From contig DATATB010000033.1 of assembly GCA_036268995.1 (NCBI GenBank), positions 1 through 64,000 on the forward strand: a stretch of 64,000 nt of DNA. Reading direction: 5' to 3'. The translations under genes and the position numbers were made by a program. The notes below the pieces were generated by a model, which made no database searches, was not told the DNA's origin, and was given only the letters and a program-made list of their open reading frames with translations. This document shows, piece by piece, positions 18,673 to 27,442 of the stretch. The stretch's first letter is position 1, and each line of letters begins with the position of its first letter. The stretch is from DATATB01 sp036268995 (GTDB taxonomy: Bacteria; Planctomycetota; Planctomycetia; Pirellulales; PNKZ01).

Positions 18673-18888
18673 CTAAGCCGTGCGGACTTCTTCGTGGGTC
18701 AGCCAGGCGGCATATTCCAGTGCTTGCTGAATGTCCTCGCGCTCGAGGTCCGGATAGCCCTGCATCACTTCGTCCCAGGTCGCGCCGTAAGCAATTTGAC
18801 CCACGATCACCGAAACGGGAATCCGCATGCCGCGGATACTAGCGCGGCCGCCAAGGATCTTCGAGTCGAACGTGATGCGGTCGAACAT
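18673..18888 (-). CDS. DUF433 protein (putative antitoxin)
   Basis: A 71-aa protein of the DUF433 family, a small winged-helix-type DNA-binding partner of DUF5615. Residues about 3-50 carry FDRITFDSKILGGRASIRGMRIPV, then GATWDEVMQGYPDLEREDIQQALEYAAW, the typical family pattern. I start at ATG 18886-18888 (GGTGA upstream). An in-frame GTG at 18904-18906 would add six residues. It probably represses its own operon. Confidence 0.82.
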   Translation of the reverse strand: MFDRITFDSKILGGRASIRGMRIPVSVIVGQIAYGATWDEVMQGYPDLEREDIQQALEYAAWLTHEEVRTA

Positions 18889-18945
18889 GACTTTCACCGT
18901 TCTCACCCCACAACCGACGGCCGAGTTGCGTCGAGGGGGGATTCA

Positions 18946-19905
18946 TCACTCCGGGTACAGCTTGGTCGACAAGTAGCGCTCGCCGATGTCGGGCAGGATG
19001 ACGACGATCGTTTTGCCGGCGTTTTCGGGCCGCTTGGCCACCTTGATCGCGGCCCACACGGCCGAGCCGCTGCTGATGCCGCACATCAGGCCTTCGAGCT
19101 TGGCGAGGTTCCGCGACGTTTCCGCAGCGTCTTCGTCAGTCACCGTGATCACGTCGTCCACGATGTCCATGTTCAACACGTCGGGAATGAACCCGGCGCC
19201 GATGCCCTGGATCGTGTGCTTGCCGGGCTTGAGCGGCTGGCCGGCCCGCTGTTGCGTCATCACCGGGCTGTTGGTCGGCTCGACCGCGATGGCTTGGACC
19301 TCGGGCTTGCGGTTCTTGAGCACCTCGCCCACGCCGGTGATCGTGCCGCCCGTGCCCACGGCCGACACGAAGATGTCGACCGCGCCGTCGGTGTCGCGCC
19401 AGATTTCTTCGGCCGTCGTTTTGCGATGGACCTCGGGGTTGGCCGGATTCTTGAATTGTTGCGGCATGTAGTAGTTCTTGTTCTGCGCCACCAGCTCCTC
19501 GGCCTTGCGCACCGCGCCGGGCATGCCTTCGGCCGCCGGAGTCAGCACCAGCTCGGCGCCCAGCGCCTTGAGCATCCGCCGCCGCTCCAGCGTCATGCTC
19601 TCGGGCATGGTGACGATCAGCTTGTAACCGCGTGCCGCGCAGACAAAGGCCAGGCCGATGCCCGTATTGCCGCTCGTGGCCTCGATGACCACGGTGTCCT
19701 TCTTGATTTTGCCGGCCCGTTCGGCGTCGTCGATCATGGCCCGGGCGATGCGGTCTTTGACGCTCCACAGCGGGTTGAGGTTTTCCACCTTGGCCAGCAC
19801 CGTGGCTACGCAGCCTTCGGTGATGCGGCGGAGCTTGACCAGCGGCGTGTTGCCGATGGCTTGGGTGATGTCCTCGCAAACGCCGGTGCTGGGAACCGTG
19901 GCCAT
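18946..19905 (-). CDS. cysK: Cysteine synthase (O-acetylserine sulfhydrylase)
   Basis: A 319-aa PLP enzyme that makes cysteine from O-acetylserine and sulfide. NPLWSVKDRIARAM holds the PLP lysine. The substrate loop TSGNTGIGLA is present, as are GTGGTITGVG (phosphate-binding loop) and the C-terminal GISSGSAVWAA. The start is ATG 19903-19905, with AAAGGA seven nt upstream; the upstream open frame adds only seven codons. It is divergent from aroA with about 200 nt between. The DUF433/DUF5615 pair follows on the same strand. Confidence 0.94.
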   Translation of the reverse strand: MATVPSTGVCEDITQAIGNTPLVKLRRITEGCVATVLAKVENLNPLWSVKDRIARAMIDDAERAGKIKKDTVVIEATSGNTGIGLAFVCAARGYKLIVTMPESMTLERRRMLKALGAELVLTPAAEGMPGAVRKAEELVAQNKNYYMPQQFKNPANPEVHRKTTAEEIWRDTDGAVDIFVSAVGTGGTITGVGEVLKNRKPEVQAIAVEPTNSPVMTQQRAGQPLKPGKHTIQGIGAGFIPDVLNMDIVDDVITVTDEDAAETSRNLAKLEGLMCGISSGSAVWAAIKVAKRPENAGKTIVVILPDIGERYLSTKLYPE

Positions 19906-20109
19906 GAACAGTCCTTTCTGAATCAAAATTTCTGGCGCCGCGACGCCCGAATGGCCGGCCGCGTTTGCGGCGTGCAGCCCGAAGGACTACATTCGGCCAA
20001 TAGTGCGGCGCCTTGGTGTGCGCCGCAGTATAGCGGAATCAGAAAAGCAGGGTCAACGCCGTGGCCCAGCCTCACCGGCGATCGCCTTCCCTGTGCCCAC
20101 GGAAAACTC

Positions 20110-21396
20110 GTGCAGCGACTCGAAATCCCCACTACCGGGGCCATCAGCGGCCGGATTCGCCCGCCCGGCTCGAAAAGCATCACCAATCGGGCGCTGGTTT
20201 GCGCGGCGTTGGCCGCCGGCGAGTCGACGCTCACCGGAGCGCTTGATAGCGACGATACGCAGGTGATGATCGCGGCCCTGGGCCAGCTCGGCATTCGCAT
20301 TGAGCCGCACTGGGCGACTCATACGCTGCGCGTGACCGGCTGCGGCGGCAGCCTGCCGGCCGAAGGCGGCGAGCTATTCGTCGGCAACAGCGGCACGACC
20401 GTCCGCTTTCTGGCCCCGGTCGTGGCGTTGGGTCGCGGCCAGTTCCGGCTGCATGGCACGCCCAGGATGCACGAGCGGCCGATCGGCGATCTGCTCGACT
20501 CGCTCGGGCAGTTGGGAGCCGTGGCCCGCAGCGAGCAGAACAATGGCTGCCCGCCCGTCATGATCGAAGCCCACGGCTTGGCCGGCGGCGCGGCGAGCGT
20601 GCGCGGAGACATTTCCAGCCAGTTTCTCAGCGGCCTGTTGCTGGCGTCTCCTTACGCGCATCAAGCGGTCGAAATCACGGTCGCAGGCACGCTTGTTTCG
20701 CAGCCCTATATTCGCATGACGCTGGCCGTGATGCGGGCCTTCGGCATCGACGTGCCCGCGGGCGATCTGCGGCGATTCGCCGTGCCGTCCGGACGCGGCT
20801 ATGCGGCCGGCAGCTACGCGATCGAGCCCGACGCTTCGGCCGCGAGCTATTTCTTCGCCGCTGCGGCGATCACCGGCGGCGAGGTCACGGTCGAAGGCCT
20901 GTCGCGCGACAGCCTGCAAGGCGACGTGGCCTTTGTCGACGTGCTCGAGCGGATGGGCTGCCAGGTCCGGCACGACCAGCATTCCATCACGGTGACCGCT
21001 AAGCCGCTGTCGGGCATCAAGGTCGACATGAACGCCATCAGCGATACGGTGCAGACGCTGGCCGCCGTGGCCTTGTTTGCCGAAGGCCCCACGACGATCG
21101 AGGCCGTGGGCCACATCCGGCACAAAGAGACCGATCGCATCCAAGCCCTGGCGACCGAATTGCGGAAGCTGGGCGTCCAAGTCATCGAGTTCGCCGACGG
21201 CTTACGGATCGAGCCCGGCGTGCTGCACGGCGCCGACATTGCGACGTACGACGATCATCGCATGGCGATGAGCCTGGCCCTGGTCGGCTTGCGCGTGCCC
21301 GGCGTCGCGATTCTCGACCCCGACTGCACCCGTAAGACCTACCCGAACTATTTTGACGATCTCGGCCGACTGGCCGGCGTGGCGATTGGCAAATAG
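20110..21396 (+). CDS. aroA: 3-phosphoshikimate 1-carboxyvinyltransferase (EPSP synthase)
   Basis: A 428-aa enzyme joining shikimate-3-phosphate and phosphoenolpyruvate in the shikimate pathway. Motifs in order: RPPGSKSITNRALVCAALAAG (residues about 16-36), GNSGTTVRFLAP, HGTPRMHERPIGDL, SQFLSGLLLA, DASAASYFFAAAAI, RHKETDRIQALATELRKLG and YDDHRMAMSLALVGL. The start is GTG 20110, chosen because the conserved N-terminus follows directly. The same frame is open for another 1.4 kb upstream, antisense to cysK, which is not coding. The GSKSITNRA motif has the typical class I form. Confidence 0.94.
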   Translation: MQRLEIPTTGAISGRIRPPGSKSITNRALVCAALAAGESTLTGALDSDDTQVMIAALGQLGIRIEPHWATHTLRVTGCGGSLPAEGGELFVGNSGTTVRFLAPVVALGRGQFRLHGTPRMHERPIGDLLDSLGQLGAVARSEQNNGCPPVMIEAHGLAGGAASVRGDISSQFLSGLLLASPYAHQAVEITVAGTLVSQPYIRMTLAVMRAFGIDVPAGDLRRFAVPSGRGYAAGSYAIEPDASAASYFFAAAAITGGEVTVEGLSRDSLQGDVAFVDVLERMGCQVRHDQHSITVTAKPLSGIKVDMNAISDTVQTLAAVALFAEGPTTIEAVGHIRHKETDRIQALATELRKLGVQVIEFADGLRIEPGVLHGADIATYDDHRMAMSLALVGLRVPGVAILDPDCTRKTYPNYFDDLGRLAGVAIGK

Positions 21397-21414
21397 CCAG
21401 CAGGAGCGCCGCGC

Positions 21415-21531
21415 TCCGTAGACCCGGCGAGCCGAGCCGGGCCTGTCGAGCAGCGCCATTCGTACTCCCGGTGCCGCTCGGCTCGCGGCACCTACGGACG
21501 GCCACCGTAGTCATCCCGCTCCGTCGGGATG
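21415..21531. repeat. 117-bp direct repeat, copy 1
   Basis: Almost identical to 21636-21752 (a few substitutions, for example at 21421 and near 21461). Each copy contains the palindromic strings GGCGAGCCGAGCCGGGCC and GCTCGGCTCGCGGC, and ends ATCCCGCTCCGTCGGGATG, itself a hairpin. It lies in the 460-bp gene-free stretch between aroA and the second sulfatase. Confidence 0.9.
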
Positions 21532-21635
21532 CAGGCGCTACCACGACGCGCACCCAGCGCCCAGCCGAGTTGCGCGCGCTCGGCTCGGCGGAGCGAGCCG
21601 GCTACGGTGATTTCGCCTCGGACCGGTTGCCCGTC

Positions 21636-21752
21636 TCCGTAGGCCCGGCGAGCCGAGCCGGGCCTGTCGAGCAGCGCCATTCATACTCCCGGTGCCGCTC
21701 GGCTCGCGGCACCTACGGACGGCCACCGTAGTCATCCCGCTCCGTCGGGATG
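21636..21752. repeat. 117-bp direct repeat, copy 2
   Basis: Second copy of the unit at 21415-21531, in the same orientation, with 104 nt between them. The spacer also has REP-like words (GCTCGGCGGAGCGAGCC). I see no transposase and no coding potential in this gap. Confidence 0.9.
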
Positions 21753-21856
21753 AAGCCATCGCCGCTGAACGCAACGCCGATCGTGCTCCAGACGTCTCAA
21801 CGGAGCGAGACGACTACGGTGGGGGCGTCTCGGCGAAACGGCCGGGAGACTTCGCC

Positions 21857-23314
21857 TCAGCTTTTCTTTTCCTCCGGCAGTTTGCCGGCCTCGCGCTGCC
21901 CGGCGCCGGTGCGATGGGTGAGCGAATCGCCGAGTTCCGTTCGCGCTTGCTCGGCCAGCGCGAGCAGGCGGGAAATGATCTCCGGATGCTGCTTGGCGAC
22001 GTCGGTCGTCTCGTTGCGATCGTGCTCGAGGTCGTACAGCTCGGGCTCGGTGATCTTTCGCTGTTGGTACTTTACCGGCTTGCCGTCGCGACCGCCGCTT
22101 TGGCCGGCCAGCGTGCGATAGGTGTGCGGAAGCTGGAGCTTCCAGCGGCCGTCGCCCGTGACGACGGCCTGCAACTGGTTCTTTTCGTACCAATAGAAAT
22201 ATGCCTCGTGCGGGTTCTTGGCTCCCGGCTTGCCGGCAATCAGCGGCCAGACGTCGAGGCCGTCGATCGGCAGCGCGGGAAGTTTGGCTCCCACGAGGCC
22301 GGCAATCGTCGGCAGCACGTCGATGGTCATGAGCATCGAGTCGTTGCTGGTGCCGGCGGAAATGTGGCCCGGCCAGCGCATGACGCACGGCTCGCGGACG
22401 CCGCCTTCCCAGCAGGTGCCCTTGCCTTCGCGCAAGCCGCCGCTGGTGCCCGCGTGATTGCCGTAGCTGAGCCAGGGGCCGTTGTCCGAGGTGAAGATGA
22501 CGAGCGTGTTGTCGGCCAGCCCGTGGCGGTCGAGCGCTTCGAGCACCTGGCCCACGGACCAGTCGATTTCCTGGACCACGTCGCCGAACGTGCCTTGCTG
22601 CGACTTGCCGCGAAACGCCTCGCCGGGAAACAGCGGCACGTGCGGCATGGTGTAGGCCAGATAGAAGAAGAACGGCTCTTGGTGATGGCGATCGATGAAG
22701 CTGGTCGCCCGCTCGGTGTAGCGGGCCGTGAGTGTCGGCTGGTCCTCGGCCGTGACGTCGGGGTCGACGACTCGGTCGCCTTTGATCAGCGGCAGCGGCG
22801 GAAACGTCTTGGGCCGAGCCTCCGGGTGATGCGGCCACATGTCGTTCGAGTAGGGCAGACCGAGATATTCGTCGAAACCATGATGCACGGGCAAGAACTG
22901 CGGGTGATGGCCCAAGTGCCATTTGCCCGCCATGCCGGTGGCATAGCCGAGTGGTTTGAGCAACTCGGCCAGCGTGGTTTCGTGGGCATCGATGCCATGC
23001 CGTGCGGAGGGCCCCAGCGCGCCATAGATGCCGATGCGATTGGGATAGCAGCCGGTGAGAAGTGCAGCCCGCGACGCCGAGCACACCGGCTCGGCGACAT
23101 GAAAGTTGGTGAACCGGCAGCCCTGCCGAGCCATGCGGTCGAGATTCGGCGTCGTATATCCCTTGGCACCAAAGCAGCCGATATCGCCATAGCCCAGGTC
23201 ATCGGCAAAGAGGATGACAACGTTCGGCCGCGACTCCGCGGCCCCGGCATCGGCTGCGACCGCAAGCGTGCTGGTCGTGGCAACCAATGCAAAAATCTTG
23301 AGGATCGATTTCAT
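21857..23314 (-). CDS. Secreted arylsulfatase-type sulfatase
   Basis: A 485-aa type I sulfatase. Residues 1-26 are a signal peptide (MKSILKIFALVATTSTLAVA). The metal-site DD is at 38-39 (FADDLGYGDIGCFG), followed by TPNLDRMA, and the modification motif C-S-A-S-R starts at Cys78. Later KWHLGHHP, FTSDNGPW and GGVREPCVMRWPG complete the sulfatase core. The arrangement is of the arylsulfatase A / N-acetylgalactosamine-6-sulfatase type. ATG 23312-23314 (AGGA upstream) is chosen because the signal peptide begins there; the open frame runs further to 23467. It needs formylglycine maturation, but no genuine FGE with the two active-site cysteines is seen in this window. Confidence 0.93.
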   Translation of the reverse strand: MKSILKIFALVATTSTLAVAADAGAAESRPNVVILFADDLGYGDIGCFGAKGYTTPNLDRMARQGCRFTNFHVAEPVCSASRAALLTGCYPNRIGIYGALGPSARHGIDAHETTLAELLKPLGYATGMAGKWHLGHHPQFLPVHHGFDEYLGLPYSNDMWPHHPEARPKTFPPLPLIKGDRVVDPDVTAEDQPTLTARYTERATSFIDRHHQEPFFFYLAYTMPHVPLFPGEAFRGKSQQGTFGDVVQEIDWSVGQVLEALDRHGLADNTLVIFTSDNGPWLSYGNHAGTSGGLREGKGTCWEGGVREPCVMRWPGHISAGTSNDSMLMTIDVLPTIAGLVGAKLPALPIDGLDVWPLIAGKPGAKNPHEAYFYWYEKNQLQAVVTGDGRWKLQLPHTYRTLAGQSGGRDGKPVKYQQRKITEPELYDLEHDRNETTDVAKQHPEIISRLLALAEQARTELGDSLTHRTGAGQREAGKLPEEKKS

Positions 23315-23574
23315 TTCGAGAATTCCTGGGGATACAAGGCGCGCGCCCCGGTGAGATGCCCCCGACTGCTGCAAGCAGGGCCAGCCCATCGCCGATTCTA
23401 CGACGCCGTCGGCACGGGGTGAACTCGCTTTTTCTCCGCTCTCAGCAGCCTGCGCGGCATTGGGCAATCGAGTCGTCTTGACCCTGCCGCTGAAGCGGAC
23501 CTATAGTGCCCCACCCCTTTTGATGGTTCCTCCGCGTTTCGCACTTCGGCACTCGACCCGGACCCCGCCAGCCC

Positions 23575-24417
23575 ATGAGTGAACAACCAACCGTAACGGC
23601 GGTGGTGATCGCCTTAAACGAGGCCGCGCGTTTGCCGGGCTGGCTGGCGGCCGCGGCATGGGCTGACCAGCGGCTGGTCGTCGATGGCGGATCGACCGAT
23701 GCGACCGTCGAGATTGCGCGGCAGGCCGGCGCGTGCGTGCTTCAGCGGCCATTCGACTACTTCACACCGCAGCGAAACTTCGCCTTGCGGCAGGCCCGCT
23801 CCGAGTGGGTCATGTTTGTCGATGCCGACGAGCGGCCGACATCGGCCTTGGCCGCCGAAATTCGCCGCCGCCTGCCGGGCTGCCGCCAGGATGCCTTCCG
23901 GTTGAAAATTCGGAGCTCGATCTTTGGCCGGCGCTTTCGCTTCTCGGGCACCCAGGACGACCGGCCGGTGCGCCTGGTCCGGCGCGATCGGGCCGAATGG
24001 ATTGGCGGCGTTCACACGTCGCTTTGCACGCCCGGCCCCAAGGGCGAAATGCAGGGCTGGATCGATCACGAAACCATGCCCGATTGGGCGTCGTATTGGT
24101 CCAAGGTCGAGCGCTACACGACGCTCGATGCCGAGCTGCGCGTGGCTGCCGGGCGGCCGCCGGTTTGGCATGCCCCGTGGCTGCTACCGGCGCGCGAGAT
24201 CGCCCGCCGGCTGCTGTGGAAACACGGCTGGCTCGACGGCCCTCGCGGCTGGGCCTTTTGCCTGGCCAGCGGATTATCGGAATGGGAGCTGGCAACCAAG
24301 CATCGGCGGCTCTGGCACGCCCGGCATGCAGCCGATCCTCGCCAAGCGTCGTCCGCCATGCAGAACAACAGGCGGAACTGGCCGCAACTCGGCCTGTCGC
24401 TGCTGGCCGCACGCTAA
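23575..24417 (+). CDS. Glycosyltransferase family 2 (WaaE/KdtX-like)
   Basis: A 280-aa GT-A-fold transferase. ALNEAARLPGWLAAAAWADQ opens the nucleotide-binding fold, VVDGGSTDATVEIA follows, then PQRNFALRQARSEWVMFVDADER with the DAD metal motif (about residues 83-85). RLVRRDRAEWIGGVHTSL and the C-terminal half match the family of LPS-core beta-glucosyltransferase WaaE/KdtX. It probably adds a sugar to a lipid-linked or LPS-like glycan on the cytoplasmic side. It is convergent with the UDP-sugar dehydratase gene. Confidence 0.88.
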   Translation: MSEQPTVTAVVIALNEAARLPGWLAAAAWADQRLVVDGGSTDATVEIARQAGACVLQRPFDYFTPQRNFALRQARSEWVMFVDADERPTSALAAEIRRRLPGCRQDAFRLKIRSSIFGRRFRFSGTQDDRPVRLVRRDRAEWIGGVHTSLCTPGPKGEMQGWIDHETMPDWASYWSKVERYTTLDAELRVAAGRPPVWHAPWLLPAREIARRLLWKHGWLDGPRGWAFCLASGLSEWELATKHRRLWHARHAADPRQASSAMQNNRRNWPQLGLSLLAAR

Positions 24418-24430
24418 CAAAAGGCATTCG

Positions 24431-24651
24431 GACAGACGAAGAAAAGGCATTTGAACAGAAGGCCGCGAAGGGCGCTAAGAAGAGGAAGAAAAGGGACGAA
24501 GACGAAAAGCTAAAACGGCCTGGACGCGCGGCTCGGTTTCGCCAGTTATGCCGGCTGCGGATTCCCCTTCCTTCCCTGCATTCCTTTCTTCCTTTCTCCT
24601 TCGCGTCCTTTGCGATCTTCTGTTCAAATCTTTTTTTGTTTGCCTGTCCGT
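24431..24651. repeat. Long imperfect inverted repeat (MITE-like)
   Basis: The left arm (about 24431-24475, containing CATTTGAACAGAAGGCC) and the right arm (about 24602-24651, containing TTCTGTTCAAAT) are degenerate reverse complements, with purine-rich and pyrimidine-rich inner flanks. It fills the gap between two convergent genes and could act as a bidirectional transcription stop. I see no coding potential. Confidence 0.65.
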
Positions 24652-24663
24652 TTCCCAGTCCGG

Positions 24664-25752
24664 TCAGGCGGCTTCGAAGAGTTCGAGGCCAGGAGTTGTC
24701 CGGGCCTGGCCGGGCAAGAGCCGGTTGCGCTCGAACAATTGCACGGTCTCTTCCAGACTGATTACCGTGTCGGCCGAGCTGAACTCCTTGTTCAGGGCGA
24801 CGGCGTCGCCCGGCTCGGGCGCGTACAACTCGGGCAGCATCGAGCGGATGGCAAAATACTTGCCGCGCCAACTCGCGTGGTGGCATTCTTCGTCGGCCAC
24901 CATGATCTCGTGCAATTTTTCGCCCGGCCGAATGCCGGTGACTTCGATCGGGATCGGCCGGTCGCCGACCAATGCCCGGGCGACGTTCTGCACGGTCGCC
25001 GACGGCGCGCAGGGGACGAACGTTTCGCCTTGCCGCGCATCGGCCAGGGCATCCAGCACGCAATCGACCGCTTCGTCGAGGCTCATCAGAAACCGCGTCA
25101 TCTCCGGCACGGTGATCGTCACCGGCCCGCCGCGGCGAATCTGCTCCTGGAACAGCGGAACCACCGACCCGCGCGAGGCCAGCACGTTGCCGTAGCGGCA
25201 GCAGATGAATCGCGTTTGCGGAATCTGCACGCCGGCCGAGGTGAAAATCCGCTCGTGCAGCGCCTTGGTCATGCCCATCACCGACACCGGCTTGCAGGCC
25301 TTGTCGGTGCTGATGCCCACGACAGTCTGCACCGGATAGCCGTGCTCGCCGATGGCCCGCACGATGTTCAACGGGCCGGAGCAGTTGGTGAGCAGGGCCT
25401 GCTCGGGAAAATACTCGCAGTTGGGGACGTGCTTGAGGGCCGCGGCGTTGACGACAATCTCGACGTCGCGAAGCGCGGCGCACACGTCGGCGTAGCTGCG
25501 GACGTCGCCCAGGCGGAACTCGACGCAGCGGCGGAAATTTTCGTAAACGGCTTCGTCGACCGGCAGCCGGCGCTGCAAGTACGCCTGCCGCATGTCGTAT
25601 TGCTTGCCTTCGTCGCGCGACAGGATGATCAGGCGCTCGGGCAAACCGCGCTCGCCCGAGAGCACGCGGCGCACCAGCGTCTTGCCCATCGAGCCGGTGC
25701 CGCCGGTGACCAGCAGGCGTTTGCCTTGCAACAGATTCGTAGGATCGGCCAT
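24664..25752 (-). CDS. UDP-N-acetylglucosamine 4,6-dehydratase-type SDR (CapE/PseB-like)
   Basis: A 362-aa extended short-chain dehydrogenase. The NAD site TGGTGSMGKTL (residues about 16-26), DVRSYADV, NAAALKHVP, GISTDKA and then MGMTKALHE, where Met replaces the usual catalytic Tyr of YxxxK, are typical of FlaA1/PseB/CapE enzymes. These start biosynthesis of modified amino sugars for surface glycans. The substrate UDP-GlcNAc is inferred from the family. ATG 25750-25752 is preferred; an in-frame start at 25809 would add a poorly conserved leader. It is close to the GT2 gene, which suggests joint surface-polysaccharide work. Confidence 0.87.
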   Translation of the reverse strand: MADPTNLLQGKRLLVTGGTGSMGKTLVRRVLSGERGLPERLIILSRDEGKQYDMRQAYLQRRLPVDEAVYENFRRCVEFRLGDVRSYADVCAALRDVEIVVNAAALKHVPNCEYFPEQALLTNCSGPLNIVRAIGEHGYPVQTVVGISTDKACKPVSVMGMTKALHERIFTSAGVQIPQTRFICCRYGNVLASRGSVVPLFQEQIRRGGPVTITVPEMTRFLMSLDEAVDCVLDALADARQGETFVPCAPSATVQNVARALVGDRPIPIEVTGIRPGEKLHEIMVADEECHHASWRGKYFAIRSMLPELYAPEPGDAVALNKEFSSADTVISLEETVQLFERNRLLPGQARTTPGLELFEAA

Positions 25753-26054
25753 CGGCAGGAGCTTCCCTTCTCCAGAATCGGCGCGGGCTCGCGAGTCCGG
25801 CGTCAGCACATCCTTCGCAGCCGGAGTCTACGCAAGCGGTTTCAATCGCGACTATGGTATAGCCCCAACCGCCGCCGTTTGGCTAGAGTGAACGCCCGCG
25901 GCGACGTGCGGGAGCCACGTTCGCGTACGGAATGCTAGCGTCCCCACAAAGCGTTGTGCGCCGGCCATTCGGGCTCCAAACGGAGTTTTCCGATCCGAAA
26001 CTTCCTCCGACAGAGTATCCGGTCTACGATACAGGGACTGGATGAGGAGCCGCC
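25753..26054. other. Gene-free stretch before the PIN pair
   Basis: About 300 nt between the dehydratase start and the putative antitoxin gene. I see no ORF with coding character and no clear repeat apart from a minor CCCGC/GCGGG hairpin near 25902-25921. The end carries the ribosome binding site GAGGAG for the next gene. Confidence 0.5.
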
Positions 26055-26360
26055 ATGAATGTCAACGAAGAGACGATCGAGGCCGTGCTGGACCCCAACG
26101 GCCAGCTGCGACTGTTAAGCCCGCCGCGGCTGCCGCCCGGCCCGGTGCAGGTAACGATCCGTGTGGCCCCAGCGGTTGGTCGGCGGCGCGGCCTGGCAGA
26201 TGTGATGCAAGAGATCGCGGCGGAGCAACGTTCGCGCGGCTATGCCGGGCGATCGGCGACCGACCTGCGCGCCGAAGATGACGCGCAGCTTGCCGAGGAC
26301 GCCGAGCGGGCCCAGGAGTTGGATGCCGCGCGCCGCGGCGCCGCTCCGGGGGGGGCGTGA
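26055..26360 (+). CDS. Putative antitoxin paired with PIN toxin
   Basis: A 101-aa protein of no family I recognise. The start (EAVLDPNGQLRLLSPPRLPPGPVQVTIRVAP) resembles the short beta-hairpin DNA-binding N-termini of antitoxins, and the rest is a charged helical tail rich in Ala, Glu, Asp and Arg, as in toxin-wrapping segments. GATGAGGAG lies directly upstream of ATG 26055. Its stop codon is immediately followed by the PIN gene start, so translation is coupled. The antitoxin role is inferred from this arrangement. Confidence 0.65.
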   Translation: MNVNEETIEAVLDPNGQLRLLSPPRLPPGPVQVTIRVAPAVGRRRGLADVMQEIAAEQRSRGYAGRSATDLRAEDDAQLAEDAERAQELDAARRGAAPGGA

Positions 26361-26795
26361 GTGCTTTACTACCTGGACACTGTGATTGTGATCTACGCGG
26401 TCGAGGGCAACCCGGCCGACCAACAGCGGACGCAGACCCACCTCACCGCGCTTGAGCAAGCCGGACATCGATTCGTAGTCAGCGACTTGACCCGCACGGA
26501 ATGCCTGGCCCCGGTCTTTGGCCCTGGCGGCGGCCAGCGGTTGTCTGACTTTTTTCGGTTCTTCCATGGGCCGAACCTGCGGACGGTCGGCGTGACTGAA
26601 TCAGCATACGCCCGAGCCAGCGCGATCCGGGGCGGCCACACGTATCCGGCAAATCCCCCTGCCCAGCAAAAACGCTACGGGCTGGCCGATGCTCTCCATA
26701 TCGCCACGGCAATCGAGTCCGGCTGTGACGTATTCCTGACCAACGACAACCAATTGAACGGCTTCCCGGATATCACGGTCGAGGAATTGCCGTAG
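26361..26795 (+). CDS. PIN-domain ribonuclease (VapC-like toxin)
   Basis: A 144-aa PIN domain, expected to be a Mg2+-dependent RNase. Acidic motifs are in place: YYLDTVIVIYAVEG (first Asp near residue 5), TRTECLA (Glu near 50), GLADALHIATAI (Asp near 110) and FLTNDNQL (Asp near 130). It starts at GTG 26361, directly after the stop of the upstream gene, and the pair forms a VapBC-like operon. The target RNA is unknown. Confidence 0.82.
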   Translation: MLYYLDTVIVIYAVEGNPADQQRTQTHLTALEQAGHRFVVSDLTRTECLAPVFGPGGGQRLSDFFRFFHGPNLRTVGVTESAYARASAIRGGHTYPANPPAQQKRYGLADALHIATAIESGCDVFLTNDNQLNGFPDITVEELP

Positions 26796-26934
26796 TCTCG
26801 GCGAGCCCGTTTGTTGCCCGAACAAGCATACTCTACCGAAGGGTAGAAGCCGCTCGCCTGCACGCTCAGGGTTAGCCTTGGCTTCTGGCTCGATTCGAGA
26901 CCTACGTGGAACTTAACACCTCCGGGAGCGAAGC

Positions 26935-27342
26935 ATGACGGACGTTAACCACTCTGCCGCGTCGCGCGGCCGCGTGATTGCCTATTGGGTCGCCACGTTG
27001 CTCGTCGCCTTCGCACTCGGGTCTGGCGGCGTCGCCGACGTGATGCGCATCCCGGCGGTGGTCGAAGGCATGACTCATCTGGGCTATCCGGTCTATTTCT
27101 GCGTGATTCTCGGCGTCTGGAAAGTGCTCGGGGCACTCACGCTGCTCGCCCCGCGCACGCCCCGGCTCAAGGAATGGGCCTACGCCGGCGCGATCTTCGA
27201 CTTCACAGGTGCCGTCGCGTCGCACTCCGCGGTGGGCGACGAGCCTGCCAAGCTCGTGGCTCCGATCGTCTTGACGCTCCTTACGCTGGCCTCCTGGGCC
27301 TTGCGTCCGGCATCCCGCCGCCTGCCCGGCGCATCCCTGTAA
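26935..27342 (+). CDS. DoxX-like membrane protein
   Basis: A 135-aa protein with four predicted membrane helices (about residues 15-35, 50-68, 75-97 and 105-125). The arrangement GGVADVMR, HLGYPVYFCVILGVWKVLGALTLL, LKEWAYAGAIFDFTGA matches the DoxX-like family, small membrane proteins of mostly unknown role that are sometimes linked to redox stress. GGGAGCG lies upstream of ATG 26935. It is a single gene with no functional link to its neighbours that I can see. Confidence 0.85.
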   Translation: MTDVNHSAASRGRVIAYWVATLLVAFALGSGGVADVMRIPAVVEGMTHLGYPVYFCVILGVWKVLGALTLLAPRTPRLKEWAYAGAIFDFTGAVASHSAVGDEPAKLVAPIVLTLLTLASWALRPASRRLPGASL

Positions 27343-27442
27343 TCGCTCCGAAATGGGCTGAACTCTTGCTTGCATGAGTCCGTCCGGCAAGGATGAAGGG
27401 GCCGTGAGAATCGCCCCTCGAGTCCCTGCTGAGGCTAAGAAT

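Noticed and set aside
18694..20109. Upstream extension of the EPSP synthase frame by 472 codons
   Set aside because: It lies antisense to cysK and the DUF433 gene, is compositionally odd and carries no homologous motif. The conserved AroA start is at GTG 20110.
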